64,000 nt of DNA, from contig CP053450.1 of assembly GCA_013285505.1 (NCBI GenBank), positions 1,410,796 through 1,474,795 on the forward strand, read 5' to 3'. This stretch comes from Planctomycetota bacterium. GTDB lineage: Bacteria; Planctomycetota; Phycisphaerae; Phycisphaerales; UBA1924. The position numbers and the translations under genes were made by a program. The notes beneath the pieces are model-generated. The model had not been told where the DNA came from. It searched no databases and was given only the letters and a program-made list of their open reading frames with translations. Below are positions 1 to 11,692 of this stretch, one piece after another. The first letter of the stretch is position 1. The number at the start of each line of letters is the position of its first letter.

Positions 1-381
1 ATCGCTGGTCGAGACGGCGATCTTCCTCTGCTCGTCAAAGACCGTGACGAACTCGGAGAACTCCTGATTGCCGTACAGGTAGCAGACGAAGTAGGTGTGC
101 CCCGGCGGGAGGCGCCACACCGCGAGACTGGCCGCGGGGTTGTTCGGGACTACCAGCGAGTACAGGCCGTCCCACTCAAAGCCGTTCTCGTCGGCCCAGT
201 CGGCGTGTTCGGCCGCTCGCTCCAGTGGCTCCGGCTGTTCATCGACATCGAGCGGTTCGAGCCCCCATGCCTCGCTTGCGAGCCCTTCCATCGACCGACG
301 CACAGCCGCGGCGACGGTCCAGATCAACGCGAGTGCCGCGCCGAGTATCGCGACAACGATGGTGAGCAGCGCTGTCGTCAC
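1..381 (-). CDS. Membrane-anchored hypothetical protein, partial (runs off window start)
   Basis: The gene is open over 127 codons to the window edge, so its C-terminus is missing. A GTG at 381 lies four bases after the stop of the CoA-transferase gene, which suggests translational coupling. The N-terminus (VTTALLTIVVAILGAALALI) is one hydrophobic helix, followed by a soluble acidic region with Trp and Tyr residues (residues ~30-127). This looks like a single-pass protein with its globular part at the far end. I do not recognise the family. It occupies the position where the CoA-transferase beta subunit (scoB) would be expected, but it shows no similarity to that subunit. The start could lie slightly elsewhere. 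Confidence 0.6.
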   Translation of the reverse strand, partial: MTTALLTIVVAILGAALALIWTVAAAVRRSMEGLASEAWGLEPLDVDEQPEPLERAAEHADWADENGFEWDGLYSLVVPNNPAASLAVWRLPPGHTYFVCYLYGNQEFSEFVTVFDEQRKIAVSTSD

Positions 382-385
382 GGGC

Positions 386-1144
386 CTACCCCTGCACCGT
401 CCGCTGCTCGATCCGCTTCTCACTTACGGTCTGGACGACGCGGTCCACATAACTTCCCGGGGTGTGGACAGAGTCGGGATCAAGGTCTCCGGTCGAGACG
501 GTCTCTTCGACCTCGGCCACGACAAACGCCGCGGCGGTCGCCATCATCGGGTTGAAGTTTCGCGCGGTCTTGCGGAAGACCAGGTTGCCGAACTCGTCGG
601 CCTTCCACGCCTTCACGAGGGCGAGGTCCGCGTAGAGGCCGGTTTCCAAGATGAAATCCCGGGGTGCGGTGGACGGGTCGTCGGCGTTGACCCGGGCCGC
701 GTGCCTCGGCGCGCGCAGGCTCCGTGTCTCCTTCCCCTCGGCGATCACCGTCCCGGCCCCGGTCGCCGTGAAAAACGCGGGGATTCCGGCCCCTCCGGCG
801 CGGATCCGCTCGGCGAGGGTGCCCTGCGGGTTGAACTCGACCTCGAGGTCCCCATCGATGAACTGCTTCTCGAATGTCGCGTTCTCGCCCACGTAGCTGG
901 AGATCATCTTCTTGATCTGCCGGGTCTGGAGGAGCAGGCCCAGGCCCCAGTCGTCTACCCCGGCGTTGTTCGAGACGCACGTGAGGTCACGGACGCCGGT
1001 GTCGCGCAGGGCGATGATCAGCTGTTCCGGGATGCCGCAGAGGCCGAAGCCCCCGACCATGACCGTGCAGCCGTCGTAAAGAATTCCGCGGTCCTGCAAG
1101 TCGTGCAGGGCCGATGTGGGGTCTGAGCAGAGTTTGGATAGCAT
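386..1144 (-). CDS. scoA: 3-oxoacid CoA-transferase, subunit A
   Basis: The product is 252 residues, close to the usual ~230-250 for the alpha subunit of succinyl-CoA:3-ketoacid CoA-transferases. Family features are visible: GCTVMVGGFGLCGIPEQLI near residues 25-43 (the glycine-rich CoA-binding start), VSNNAGVDDWGLGLLL, and GAGIPAFFTATGAGTVIAEGKE around residues 118-139. The enzyme moves CoA between succinyl-CoA and acetoacetate as an alpha/beta pair in ketone-body or branched-chain breakdown. The catalytic Glu is on the beta subunit, which is not the next gene here. It reads away from the PAS-LuxR gene across an 86-bp gap that should hold both promoters. The family call is secure; the exact substrate is inferred. 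Confidence 0.88.
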   Translation of the reverse strand: MLSKLCSDPTSALHDLQDRGILYDGCTVMVGGFGLCGIPEQLIIALRDTGVRDLTCVSNNAGVDDWGLGLLLQTRQIKKMISSYVGENATFEKQFIDGDLEVEFNPQGTLAERIRAGGAGIPAFFTATGAGTVIAEGKETRSLRAPRHAARVNADDPSTAPRDFILETGLYADLALVKAWKADEFGNLVFRKTARNFNPMMATAAAFVVAEVEETVSTGDLDPDSVHTPGSYVDRVVQTVSEKRIEQRTVQG

Positions 1145-1230
1145 GGGGTTCCTCGATCTGATAACATACGCAGCGTGGTGGGGGGTTTCAGAACGACTGG
1201 AATTGTCGGGATTGAAGTCGTGGAGGGTAC

Positions 1231-1968
1231 ATGTCTGAGTCCTACAACCGATCCGAAGCCAAGGTGTTCGATCGGTTTGCCGCGATCCCCGGTCTCGGAG
1301 TCGGCCTGCTTGAGGCAGATGGCACGATCGTGTACATCAACGATACCGCGGCCAGGATGTACGGCGGCGGGACCGTGGAAGAGCATACCGGACGCCGGCT
1401 CGGGGAGCTCTACCCCCCGGAGTGGGCGGCCGAGAAGGTCGCGCTGCTCCAGCGGGTGATCGAGACCAACGAGCGGCTGGTCGTTCGGTACATCTGGGGC
1501 GGCAAGCGGTTCGAGGTGCAGTACCAGAAGATCGAGGGGGACGACGATGCGCCCACGCGGGTTTTGCTGACCGCGCGGGAGGGGGTCACCGACGACGACC
1601 TGATCCCCGACGACTTCAAGGTGGTCACGACCGGCACCGCCAACTTCGGCCCGCTGTCGGTGCTCAGCCCGCGCGAGCTCGAAGTCCTGGCCCTCATCGG
1701 CCAGGGCAAGAGCGCCAAGGTCATCGGCGAGCTGCTCGAACTCTCACCCCGCACGGTCGAACGCCACCGCGACTCGATCGGCAAGAAGCTCGACAAGCAC
1801 GACCGGGTGAGCCTGGCGCTGATCGCCCAGGCCGCGGGGCTCGAGCTGCGAGATGCGCACCTGACTCCGGTGGGCCCGATGGTCATCGAGCGGCCCAAGC
1901 CGCGGAGCACGCCGACGGTCGATGCGGAGGTCAAGCGGCCGCCGGACCGGACTATCGCCCGCGATTGA
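1231..1968 (+). CDS. PAS-domain LuxR-type transcriptional regulator
   Basis: The product is 245 residues. An N-terminal PAS-like domain (residues ~15-120) contains the typical LLEADGTIVYINDTAARMYG stretch. A LuxR/GerE helix-turn-helix follows at residues ~145-205, with LSPRELEVLALIGQGKSAKV and then LSPRTVERHRDSIGKKL, which has the conserved recognition-helix pattern. There is no phospho-acceptor receiver domain, so it probably senses a ligand or redox state through PAS. A GGAGG ribosome site lies about 6 bases before the ATG at 1231. It is divergent from scoA and may control it, although that is inference. Its last 17 bases overlap the 3' end of nrdR on the other strand. Confidence 0.85.
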   Translation: MSESYNRSEAKVFDRFAAIPGLGVGLLEADGTIVYINDTAARMYGGGTVEEHTGRRLGELYPPEWAAEKVALLQRVIETNERLVVRYIWGGKRFEVQYQKIEGDDDAPTRVLLTAREGVTDDDLIPDDFKVVTTGTANFGPLSVLSPRELEVLALIGQGKSAKVIGELLELSPRTVERHRDSIGKKLDKHDRVSLALIAQAAGLELRDAHLTPVGPMVIERPKPRSTPTVDAEVKRPPDRTIARD

Positions 1969-2452
1969 ACAGTTCCTGCTGGTCCCGCCCGCCCCGCGGC
2001 CGCGCCGCGAGGTCTTCCAGTTCCTGCTTGATCTCTTCGACCGTATCCATCTGCAGGTGCTCGCTGGCGAACCGGATGTAGGCGATGCCGTCGATCTCGC
2101 GCAGCCGACGCATCACGCGCTCGCCGATCACGCCGGAGTCAACCTCGCGTTCAAACTCCCGGTTGAGCTCTTCCTCGATCTCCTCGACGACACGGCGCTT
2201 GGCCGCGTCGGCCACCGGACGCTTGCCGCAGGCGTTCATGACGCCCGCCAGCACCCGCTCGCCGTCAAACGGCACGCGGCTGCCGTCCCGCTTGACGACC
2301 ATCAGCCGCGAGGTCTGCTCCACCCGCTCGTAGGTGGTGAACCGCTTCTCGCAGGCCAGGCACTCCCGTCTTCGGCGGATGACCCTCCCGCCCTCGCTGG
2401 CGCGGGAATCGATGACCTTGTCGTTGTCTTTGTCGCAGAACGGGCAGATCAA
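1952..2452 (-). CDS. nrdR: Transcriptional repressor NrdR
   Basis: NrdR represses ribonucleotide reductase genes in response to ATP/dATP. The N-terminal zinc ribbon is present (ICPFCDKDNDKVIDSR, then CLACEKRFTTYER), followed by an ATP-cone domain (VVKRDGSRVPFDGERVLAGV and on to VEEIEEELNREFEREV). I chose the TTG at 2452 because it gives the canonical start MICPFC right at the first zinc cysteine pair and has a GGAGAGGGAG purine tract about 8 bases upstream. A longer frame opens to 2572, but its extra residues look non-coding. This start gives 166 residues against ~150 for the family. The gene is convergent with and overlaps the LuxR gene. Confidence 0.9.
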   Translation of the reverse strand: MICPFCDKDNDKVIDSRASEGGRVIRRRRECLACEKRFTTYERVEQTSRLMVVKRDGSRVPFDGERVLAGVMNACGKRPVADAAKRRVVEEIEEELNREFEREVDSGVIGERVMRRLREIDGIAYIRFASEHLQMDTVEEIKQELEDLAARPRGGRDQQELFNRGR

Positions 2453-2581
2453 GCGGACGGCTCCCTCTCCGGCGAGTGCCGGATGAGGACACATCATGCC
2501 GCGAGATGGCCCGGGCGTCAAAGCGGGGCTGCCCGGACGCACCCGCCGGTCGCGGGCGAGCCCGTCCGGCACCCCGGAAGG

Positions 2582-3980
2582 CTAGTCCGCCGCCGGCGTC
2601 TTCTCACGCCCGAGGCTCACGGGTCGGGGCGTGGGGGCTTCCAGCCCGTCGCCGCCCGCGGCATCGCGATCCAGAGCGCCGATCAGCACCCCGGCCGCCT
2701 GCTGCACCGCCCGCGATCCGCTGACGATCAGCGTGTTGGTCTGCGCATCTGGCGCGACGCTGCCGTTGAAGTGGCGCAGCGTGGCCGCGAGTGTCCCGGC
2801 AACCGCGTCCGCGGACGTGTTGGCGACCGGGTACACCACGACAACCGCGGCGTCGTCCCCGGCCGCGGGCACCCCGGCGCTCCTCTCGGTCACCAATTCG
2901 TGCAGCAGCCACACGACCCGCTCGTGGATCCGTGCCGGCGCGTTCACAAAGAGCCGGTTGCCCGCGACGTTGATCGACGCGAGGCCGCCGTGGCGCTCCC
3001 ACACCGCGGGCTCGACGAGCGTCGTGATCAGTTCCATGAGTGTTTCAGACTCTCCGCTCTGCTCGAGCGGCGAGGCGGCAAAGAGCAGTTCGCTCGCGTC
3101 GTAGCTGACGAGGGTGATCTCGCGCTGGTCGAAGAACCGGCGCGTCGCGATCTCCATCAGGCCGTTCTCCACGCGGTGGTCGAGCCGGTCGTCCCCCGAC
3201 AGGCCGTAGTGGTCGCTCAACATCGCCAACGCCTTCTCGACCGACTGGCCCTCGAAGGGCATGAACTCAACGTGTGTGTCGAGCGCGAGATCGATGATCT
3301 CCAGATCGTTCCAGTAGGTGTGCACACTCGCGTCGTACGGCTCGGCGAGCATCAAGAGCACGTTGCGCAGCTCCTGACCGTCGGCGTTCTGCTCCAGCGC
3401 GGAGGCGCCCGCATCCTCGGCACCGAACAGGCGTCCCACGATCGGGAGGTCGGCGAGCACGGGCACGGGCTCCGCATCGCCGGCCGCCCGCGGTACCAGC
3501 TCGAGCGAGACCCCCGTCCCGTCCGGCGTGGCGACCGCTCGGGGCACCAGGTGGTATTCGCCTTGGTGCACGGGCGCAGCGGCGGGGCGCTTCGGGCTGG
3601 CCCTGCTGCAGCGCGAGCGTGCTCAGGCCGAGGGCGGAACCGGCGACGGCGATCATGGCGAGGTTCATGAAGAGTCTCCTTCGTGGTGTGCGGCTTGCTT
3701 CGCGGTATCTCTGGGCGAGCTGGGCCAGGTCGCCCAACTCGCTGATCGATTTGTGGATGGCGTCGGGCTCGTCGTGACCGGCGAGCATCAGGTCACGCAC
3801 CCGCTCGCGCAGGTGGGCGTCCAGCTCCTCACGCAGCTCCGCGGCCTCGGCCGCCGGCAGACGCGTCAGCCGCACCAGCCGGTTGAGCCAGGAGCCGATC
3901 TGGTCAGACCCGTCCCCGGGGAGCGCTCTGGCAGCGGGATCGGGCGAGCCGGTCGTGGTGGGGGAGTCGAGCGCGGTCAT
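2582..3980 (-). CDS. HAAS-like (permease-prefix) N-terminus joined to secretin-N-like domains; reading frame broken
   Basis: The ATG at 3980 overlaps the padR stop (ATGA), so the two genes are translationally coupled. Residues ~25-105 are an alpha-helical segment (LNRLVRLTRLPAAEAAELRE..., then ISELGDLAQLAQRYREA) like the HAAS/permease-prefix domain that usually accompanies PadR regulators. A transmembrane helix follows (LFMNLAMIAVAGSALGLSTL). After ~3588 the frame changes by two bases and continues as ~320 residues. These include GGLASINVAGNRLFVNAPAR and AVAGTLAATLRHFNGSVAPD...TNTLIVSG, which resemble secretin N1/NolW-type modules of type II and IV secretion proteins. Restoring one CG in the GCGC at ~3587 rejoins the frames. 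It is probably a membrane partner regulated with PadR; its function is unknown. Confidence 0.6.
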
Positions 3981-4342
3981 GCCCCGGCCTCCGGCTCTTC
4001 GGGCGGCAGGAACGCCTCGATCAGCCGCTGGTGCTCGCGCTGGGCGTTGGCGTGGTGGGCGAGCCGCTTGCGGCCCTTGGCCGAGAGGCGGTACCACTTC
4101 CGCCGGCGGCCCTCGGAGCCCTCCTCCGCCCGGTCCGAGCGGACCGTTTCCCACGTCGCCGTCACCAGACCCGACTTCTCCAGCCGCTTGAGCAGCGGGT
4201 AGAGCACGCCGGGGGTCAGGCGGAGACGCTCGTCCGACCGGGCCGCGACCCGCTTGGCGATCGCGTAGCCGTAGAGCGGCTCCTCGGCCAGCACCGAGAG
4301 GGCGACAAGTTCGGAGGTGGTGGTGTCGATGCGGGTGGTCAT
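3977..4342 (-). CDS. PadR-family transcriptional regulator
   Basis: The product is a 121-residue winged-helix protein of the PadR type: LVALSVLAEEPLYGYAIAKR at residues ~12-31, then LTPGVLYPLLKRLEKSGLV (recognition helix and wing), then a basic wing RRRKWYRLSAKGRKRL and a short C-terminal dimerisation helix. PadR proteins usually repress their own operon and a neighbouring membrane or transport gene. The coupled downstream gene has a HAAS-type domain, which is the classic PadR partner. A perfect inverted repeat and a near-consensus promoter lie immediately upstream (see the separate entry), which strongly suggests autoregulation. The ATG at 4342 is only 6 bases from the -10 element, so the mRNA is probably leaderless. 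Confidence 0.88.
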   Translation of the reverse strand: MTTRIDTTTSELVALSVLAEEPLYGYAIAKRVAARSDERLRLTPGVLYPLLKRLEKSGLVTATWETVRSDRAEEGSEGRRRKWYRLSAKGRKRLAHHANAQREHQRLIEAFLPPEEPEAGA

Positions 4343-4348
4343 GTCGCC

Positions 4349-4377
4349 AATATATCGGAATACGATATATCTGTCAA
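4349..4377 (-). promoter_or_regulatory. padR promoter with embedded PadR operator palindrome
   Basis: On the minus strand TTGACA (4377-4372) is followed after exactly 17 bases by TATATT (4354-4349), a near-perfect housekeeping promoter. Transcription should start at or one base from the padR ATG (4342). Between and over these elements lies a perfect 8-bp inverted repeat ATATATCG/CGATATAT with a 5-bp spacer (4350-4370). It resembles operators reported for PadR-family repressors. Binding would block polymerase, giving negative autoregulation. The elements are seen directly; occupancy is inferred. Confidence 0.8.
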
Positions 4378-4446
4378 GCGAAAATCTGGCGGTTCGCCCG
4401 CGCGTCCATCAAGAGCCCGCCGAGCGTGGTCGTATAGTGATGGCAG

Positions 4447-4506
4447 ATGTTCGCCCGCACGACTACCACCACGACTCCCACGACCCCGCCGCTGGCCGGG
4501 AGGTGA
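4447..4506 (+). CDS. Threonine-rich leader peptide of thrS (MFARTTTTTTPTTPPLAGR)
   Basis: This 19-codon open frame contains eight Thr codons. Six are consecutive (4459-4476: ACG ACT ACC ACC ACG ACT), and two more follow a Pro codon. It ends at TGA 4504-4506, just upstream of a hairpin-plus-T-run terminator and 138 bases before thrS. The arrangement matches classical amino-acid biosynthesis leader peptides such as the thr operon leader of enterobacteria, but here it precedes the threonyl-tRNA synthetase gene. A TATAGT -10-like element at 4433-4438 puts the transcript start at about the ATG, so the leader may be translated from a leaderless mRNA. Its role would be ribosome stalling when charged tRNA-Thr is scarce. 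Confidence 0.82.
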   Translation: MFARTTTTTTPTTPPLAGR

Positions 4507-4541
4507 TGTCCGTGCGTGAGCCCGACTGACCCGACCCGGCC
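4484..4541 (+). promoter_or_regulatory. thrS attenuator: protector and antiterminator pairings
   Basis: Three mutually exclusive pairings are visible. CCCCGCC (4484-4490) can pair with GGCCGGG (4494-4500), with one C-C mismatch, as a protector hairpin. GGCCGGG (4494-4500) can instead pair perfectly with CCCGGCC (4535-4541) as the antiterminator. CCCGGCC (4535-4541) pairs with an identical GGCCGGG (4546-4552) in the terminator. A ribosome stalled on the Thr codons masks the protector strand and frees 4494-4500 to form the antiterminator. A ribosome that reaches the stop at 4504 covers 4494-4500, so the terminator forms. This is inference from complementarity. Confidence 0.78.
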
Positions 4542-4558
4542 CGACGGCCGGGTTTTTT
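4535..4558 (+). terminator. Rho-independent terminator of the thrS attenuator
   Basis: A 7-bp perfect G+C stem CCCGGCC/GGCCGGG with a 4-base loop is followed directly by six T residues (4553-4558). It lies between the Thr leader peptide and the thrS start codon, so it must be conditional for thrS to be expressed from the upstream promoter. Confidence 0.88.
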
Positions 4559-4644
4559 GTTTGCCCGCTGTTCACAGTTCCGACGAATACCCTGCCCCTC
4601 AACCGAAGCCCGTACCCCTGCCCGGCAGGAGTGGAGAAGCCCAG

Positions 4645-6757
<2,113 letters not shown>

Positions 6758-6776
6758 GACCCCGCGGCGGCGTGCA

Positions 6777-7728
6777 TCACAGGTAGTTGGTGAGCATCAC
6801 GGCCGCGGTAACGATCAGCGCCATCTTCACGAACCAGTTGAAGATCATCACAAACCACGCGTCCTGCCAGTCCACATCGAAGAAGTTGGTAAACAGCCCC
6901 ACGTACGCCAGGCCGGTCACGCTGTTGCGGAGCCAGAACGAGGGCACGGCCGAGACCAGGATCCAGAGAGAGTCCACGACGAGGTAGAGCGCGGTCAGCC
7001 GGACGAGGTTCAGCAGCGGCGTGCCGATGTCCCCAAGGAACGTGAAGCTGATCCACAACACGGCGTAGCCGATGACGATCTCCGCGCCGATGAACATCGC
7101 GATATAGGGCGCGGCGTCGAACATGTCGCGCATCCCCATGACCACCAGCAGGCCCACGAGGCCGATCCCTGCGGTCACCAGCGGCTTGGTCCATTCGGTG
7201 CGGATCACGTCGCGCTCGGTCTGTTTGTCCCAGCGCTCGTGCTTGTTTGCCTTGATTCGGGTGCCGCACTCCGGGCAGACCGGCTCGCGAAGGCCCTTGA
7301 GGTCGTACCCGCACTCGTGACAGAAGTGCCCCCGCTTGCCCCTGCGTGTCGACTTCTCGACCATTGTGGAGCTCTGGATGCCCTTCTCCATGTCGTAGCC
7401 GCACGAGACGCAGATCCGAGCGCCGGGGGGCATGGTGCGCGCACCCGGGGCACTGCGCGGCCGGCTTGGCGTGGCTGAGCATGTCGATCGGGAGCGGGCG
7501 AGCCCCGGGCTCGGCGTCGTCGAGCTCGAACGCACCGCCGTCGTCGAGCTCGAACTGGGCGTTCTGGGCGGGCTCGGCCTGCGGGGCCGCAGCGATGACG
7601 CCCGCCCCGGTGGCCCGAGCCGCGGTCCGCTCGGCGACGCAGGCCTTGCAGAAATACCGGCCCTTTCGGTCCTTGATGCGCGGGCGCTCGCTGCAGTCCT
7701 CGGCGCAGATGCCACAGATCTTGCTCAT
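6777..7728 (-). CDS. Zinc-ribbon multi-pass membrane protein (frame broken)
   Basis: Reading starts at ATG 7728 with MSKICGICAEDC...FCKACVAER, a four-cysteine finger. It continues through an acidic linker (FELDDGGAFELDDAEPG) to a second finger (CPGC, then ICVSCGYDMEKG) and a third (CHECGYDLKGL...CPECG). The C-terminal ~140 residues hold four or five membrane helices, for example GIGLVGLLVVMGM and LYLVVDSLWILVSAVP. At ~7437-7443 the frame shifts by two bases inside GCGCGC; restoring CG rejoins CPGC to MPPGARICVSCGYD. It is convergent with thrS (20-bp gap). The CGYDLKGL ribbon recurs in three other membrane proteins of this window. Function unknown. Confidence 0.65.
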
Positions 7729-7837
7729 GTCACGAATCCCCCCAAGCACCCCGGCCCGCACGGCCGGGTGCGATGACATGAGGATAATGTTGGGGCGGCA
7801 CAGATGCAAGTATGTTTGCCGGAGCGCCGATGCGGAG

Positions 7838-10619
<2,782 letters not shown>

Positions 10620-10864
10620 GCGGCAAGCGTAGTGGGGGAACCGGCGGCCCGCCGCGCCGCGGCTGGTTTCAATCTGGGCAACCCTTGGCGGGACTGCTCT
10701 GCCGGGACCGGACCGGCTTGCCCGGCCGGCAATCCCACAACACACTCTGGCGGCGAGGATTCGGACGCGTGGGTGGGGCGGGAAGCCCCCGGCGACCGAG
10801 AGGTGGTCTCCGGGCAGCGCGACCGGCGGGTGATTGGTCGCGATGAGCGTACAGTTCCGCCTCT

Positions 10865-11620
10865 ATGACACGCCGCGAGCACGAACAGCGTCCGACGCCG
10901 TTCCACATCCTGACCCAGCCCGACGACGCGGCGTGCGGGCCGACCTGTCTGCACGCGGTCTACCAGTCGTTCGGCGATCGTGTCGATCTTGCGACGGTCA
11001 TCGAAGAGACGCGGATGCTCAAGGAGGGCGGGACGCTCGCGTCGCTGCTCGGGATCCACGCGCTGCACCGGGGCTACCGGGCGACGATCCATCCTTACAA
11101 CCTCGACATCTGGGACCCCACCTGGTTCCAGGGCAAGGGTGCGGACCTGACGGTCAAGCTCCAGCAGCAACTCGAGTACGAGTCCGAGCCGAGCTACCGG
11201 TTCGTCAGCAACCGCTACATGGAATTCCTGCGGCTCGGGGGGCTGATCGAGTTCCGGGAGCTGACCGCCAAGCTCGTCCGGTCCTACCTGCGGCGCGGGC
11301 TGCCGGTGATGACGTCGCTGAGCGCCACCTATCTCTACATGGAGCCCCGGGAGGTCTGGACAACCGGCGAGCCCGACGATGTCAAGGGCGAGCCGGCCGC
11401 CCATTTCGTGATCATTTTCGGCCTCGACGATGACCGGCGGCACGTGACCATCGCCGACCCGCTGGGGGCCGATCAGCCGTTCGGCTCGCATGTCTACCGG
11501 GTCCGGTTCGAGCGGCTGATCTGCGCGATCATGCTCGGGGTGCTCAGCTACGACTCGGCCTTGCTGGTGATCGAGCCGGGCCCTGACGCTCCGGTGCCCG
11601 CCGGCACCACCGCCGGATGA
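10865..11620 (+). CDS. C39-like peptidase family protein
   Basis: The product is 251 residues with no signal peptide. The sequence LTQPDDAACGPTCLHAVYQSFG near residues 16-37 carries the papain-like C39 active-site signature (Cys in ACGPTC). A downstream AAHFVIIFGLD (residues ~178-188) supplies the catalytic His, and IADPLG supplies the Asp region. In bacteria this soluble C39-like family often occurs beside RimK-type ATP-grasp ligases, but no such gene is adjacent here. The 245 bp between mutS and this gene contain nothing recognisable beyond a presumed promoter region. The fold assignment is good; the substrate is unknown. Confidence 0.75.
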   Translation: MTRREHEQRPTPFHILTQPDDAACGPTCLHAVYQSFGDRVDLATVIEETRMLKEGGTLASLLGIHALHRGYRATIHPYNLDIWDPTWFQGKGADLTVKLQQQLEYESEPSYRFVSNRYMEFLRLGGLIEFRELTAKLVRSYLRRGLPVMTSLSATYLYMEPREVWTTGEPDDVKGEPAAHFVIIFGLDDDRRHVTIADPLGADQPFGSHVYRVRFERLICAIMLGVLSYDSALLVIEPGPDAPVPAGTTAG

Positions 11621-11692
11621 GGCCCGTGGGGCCCCGGTCCGGCTCGCGCCGGAGATGCCCTGCGCCGAGCCCCGCTCTGCTATCGTGTGGGT

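Noticed and set aside
4516..4644. Upstream in-frame start giving a 43-residue N-terminal extension of ThrRS
   Set aside because: It begins before the attenuator terminator and translates the terminator itself. The ATG at 4645 has a good ribosome site and gives the normal N-terminus.
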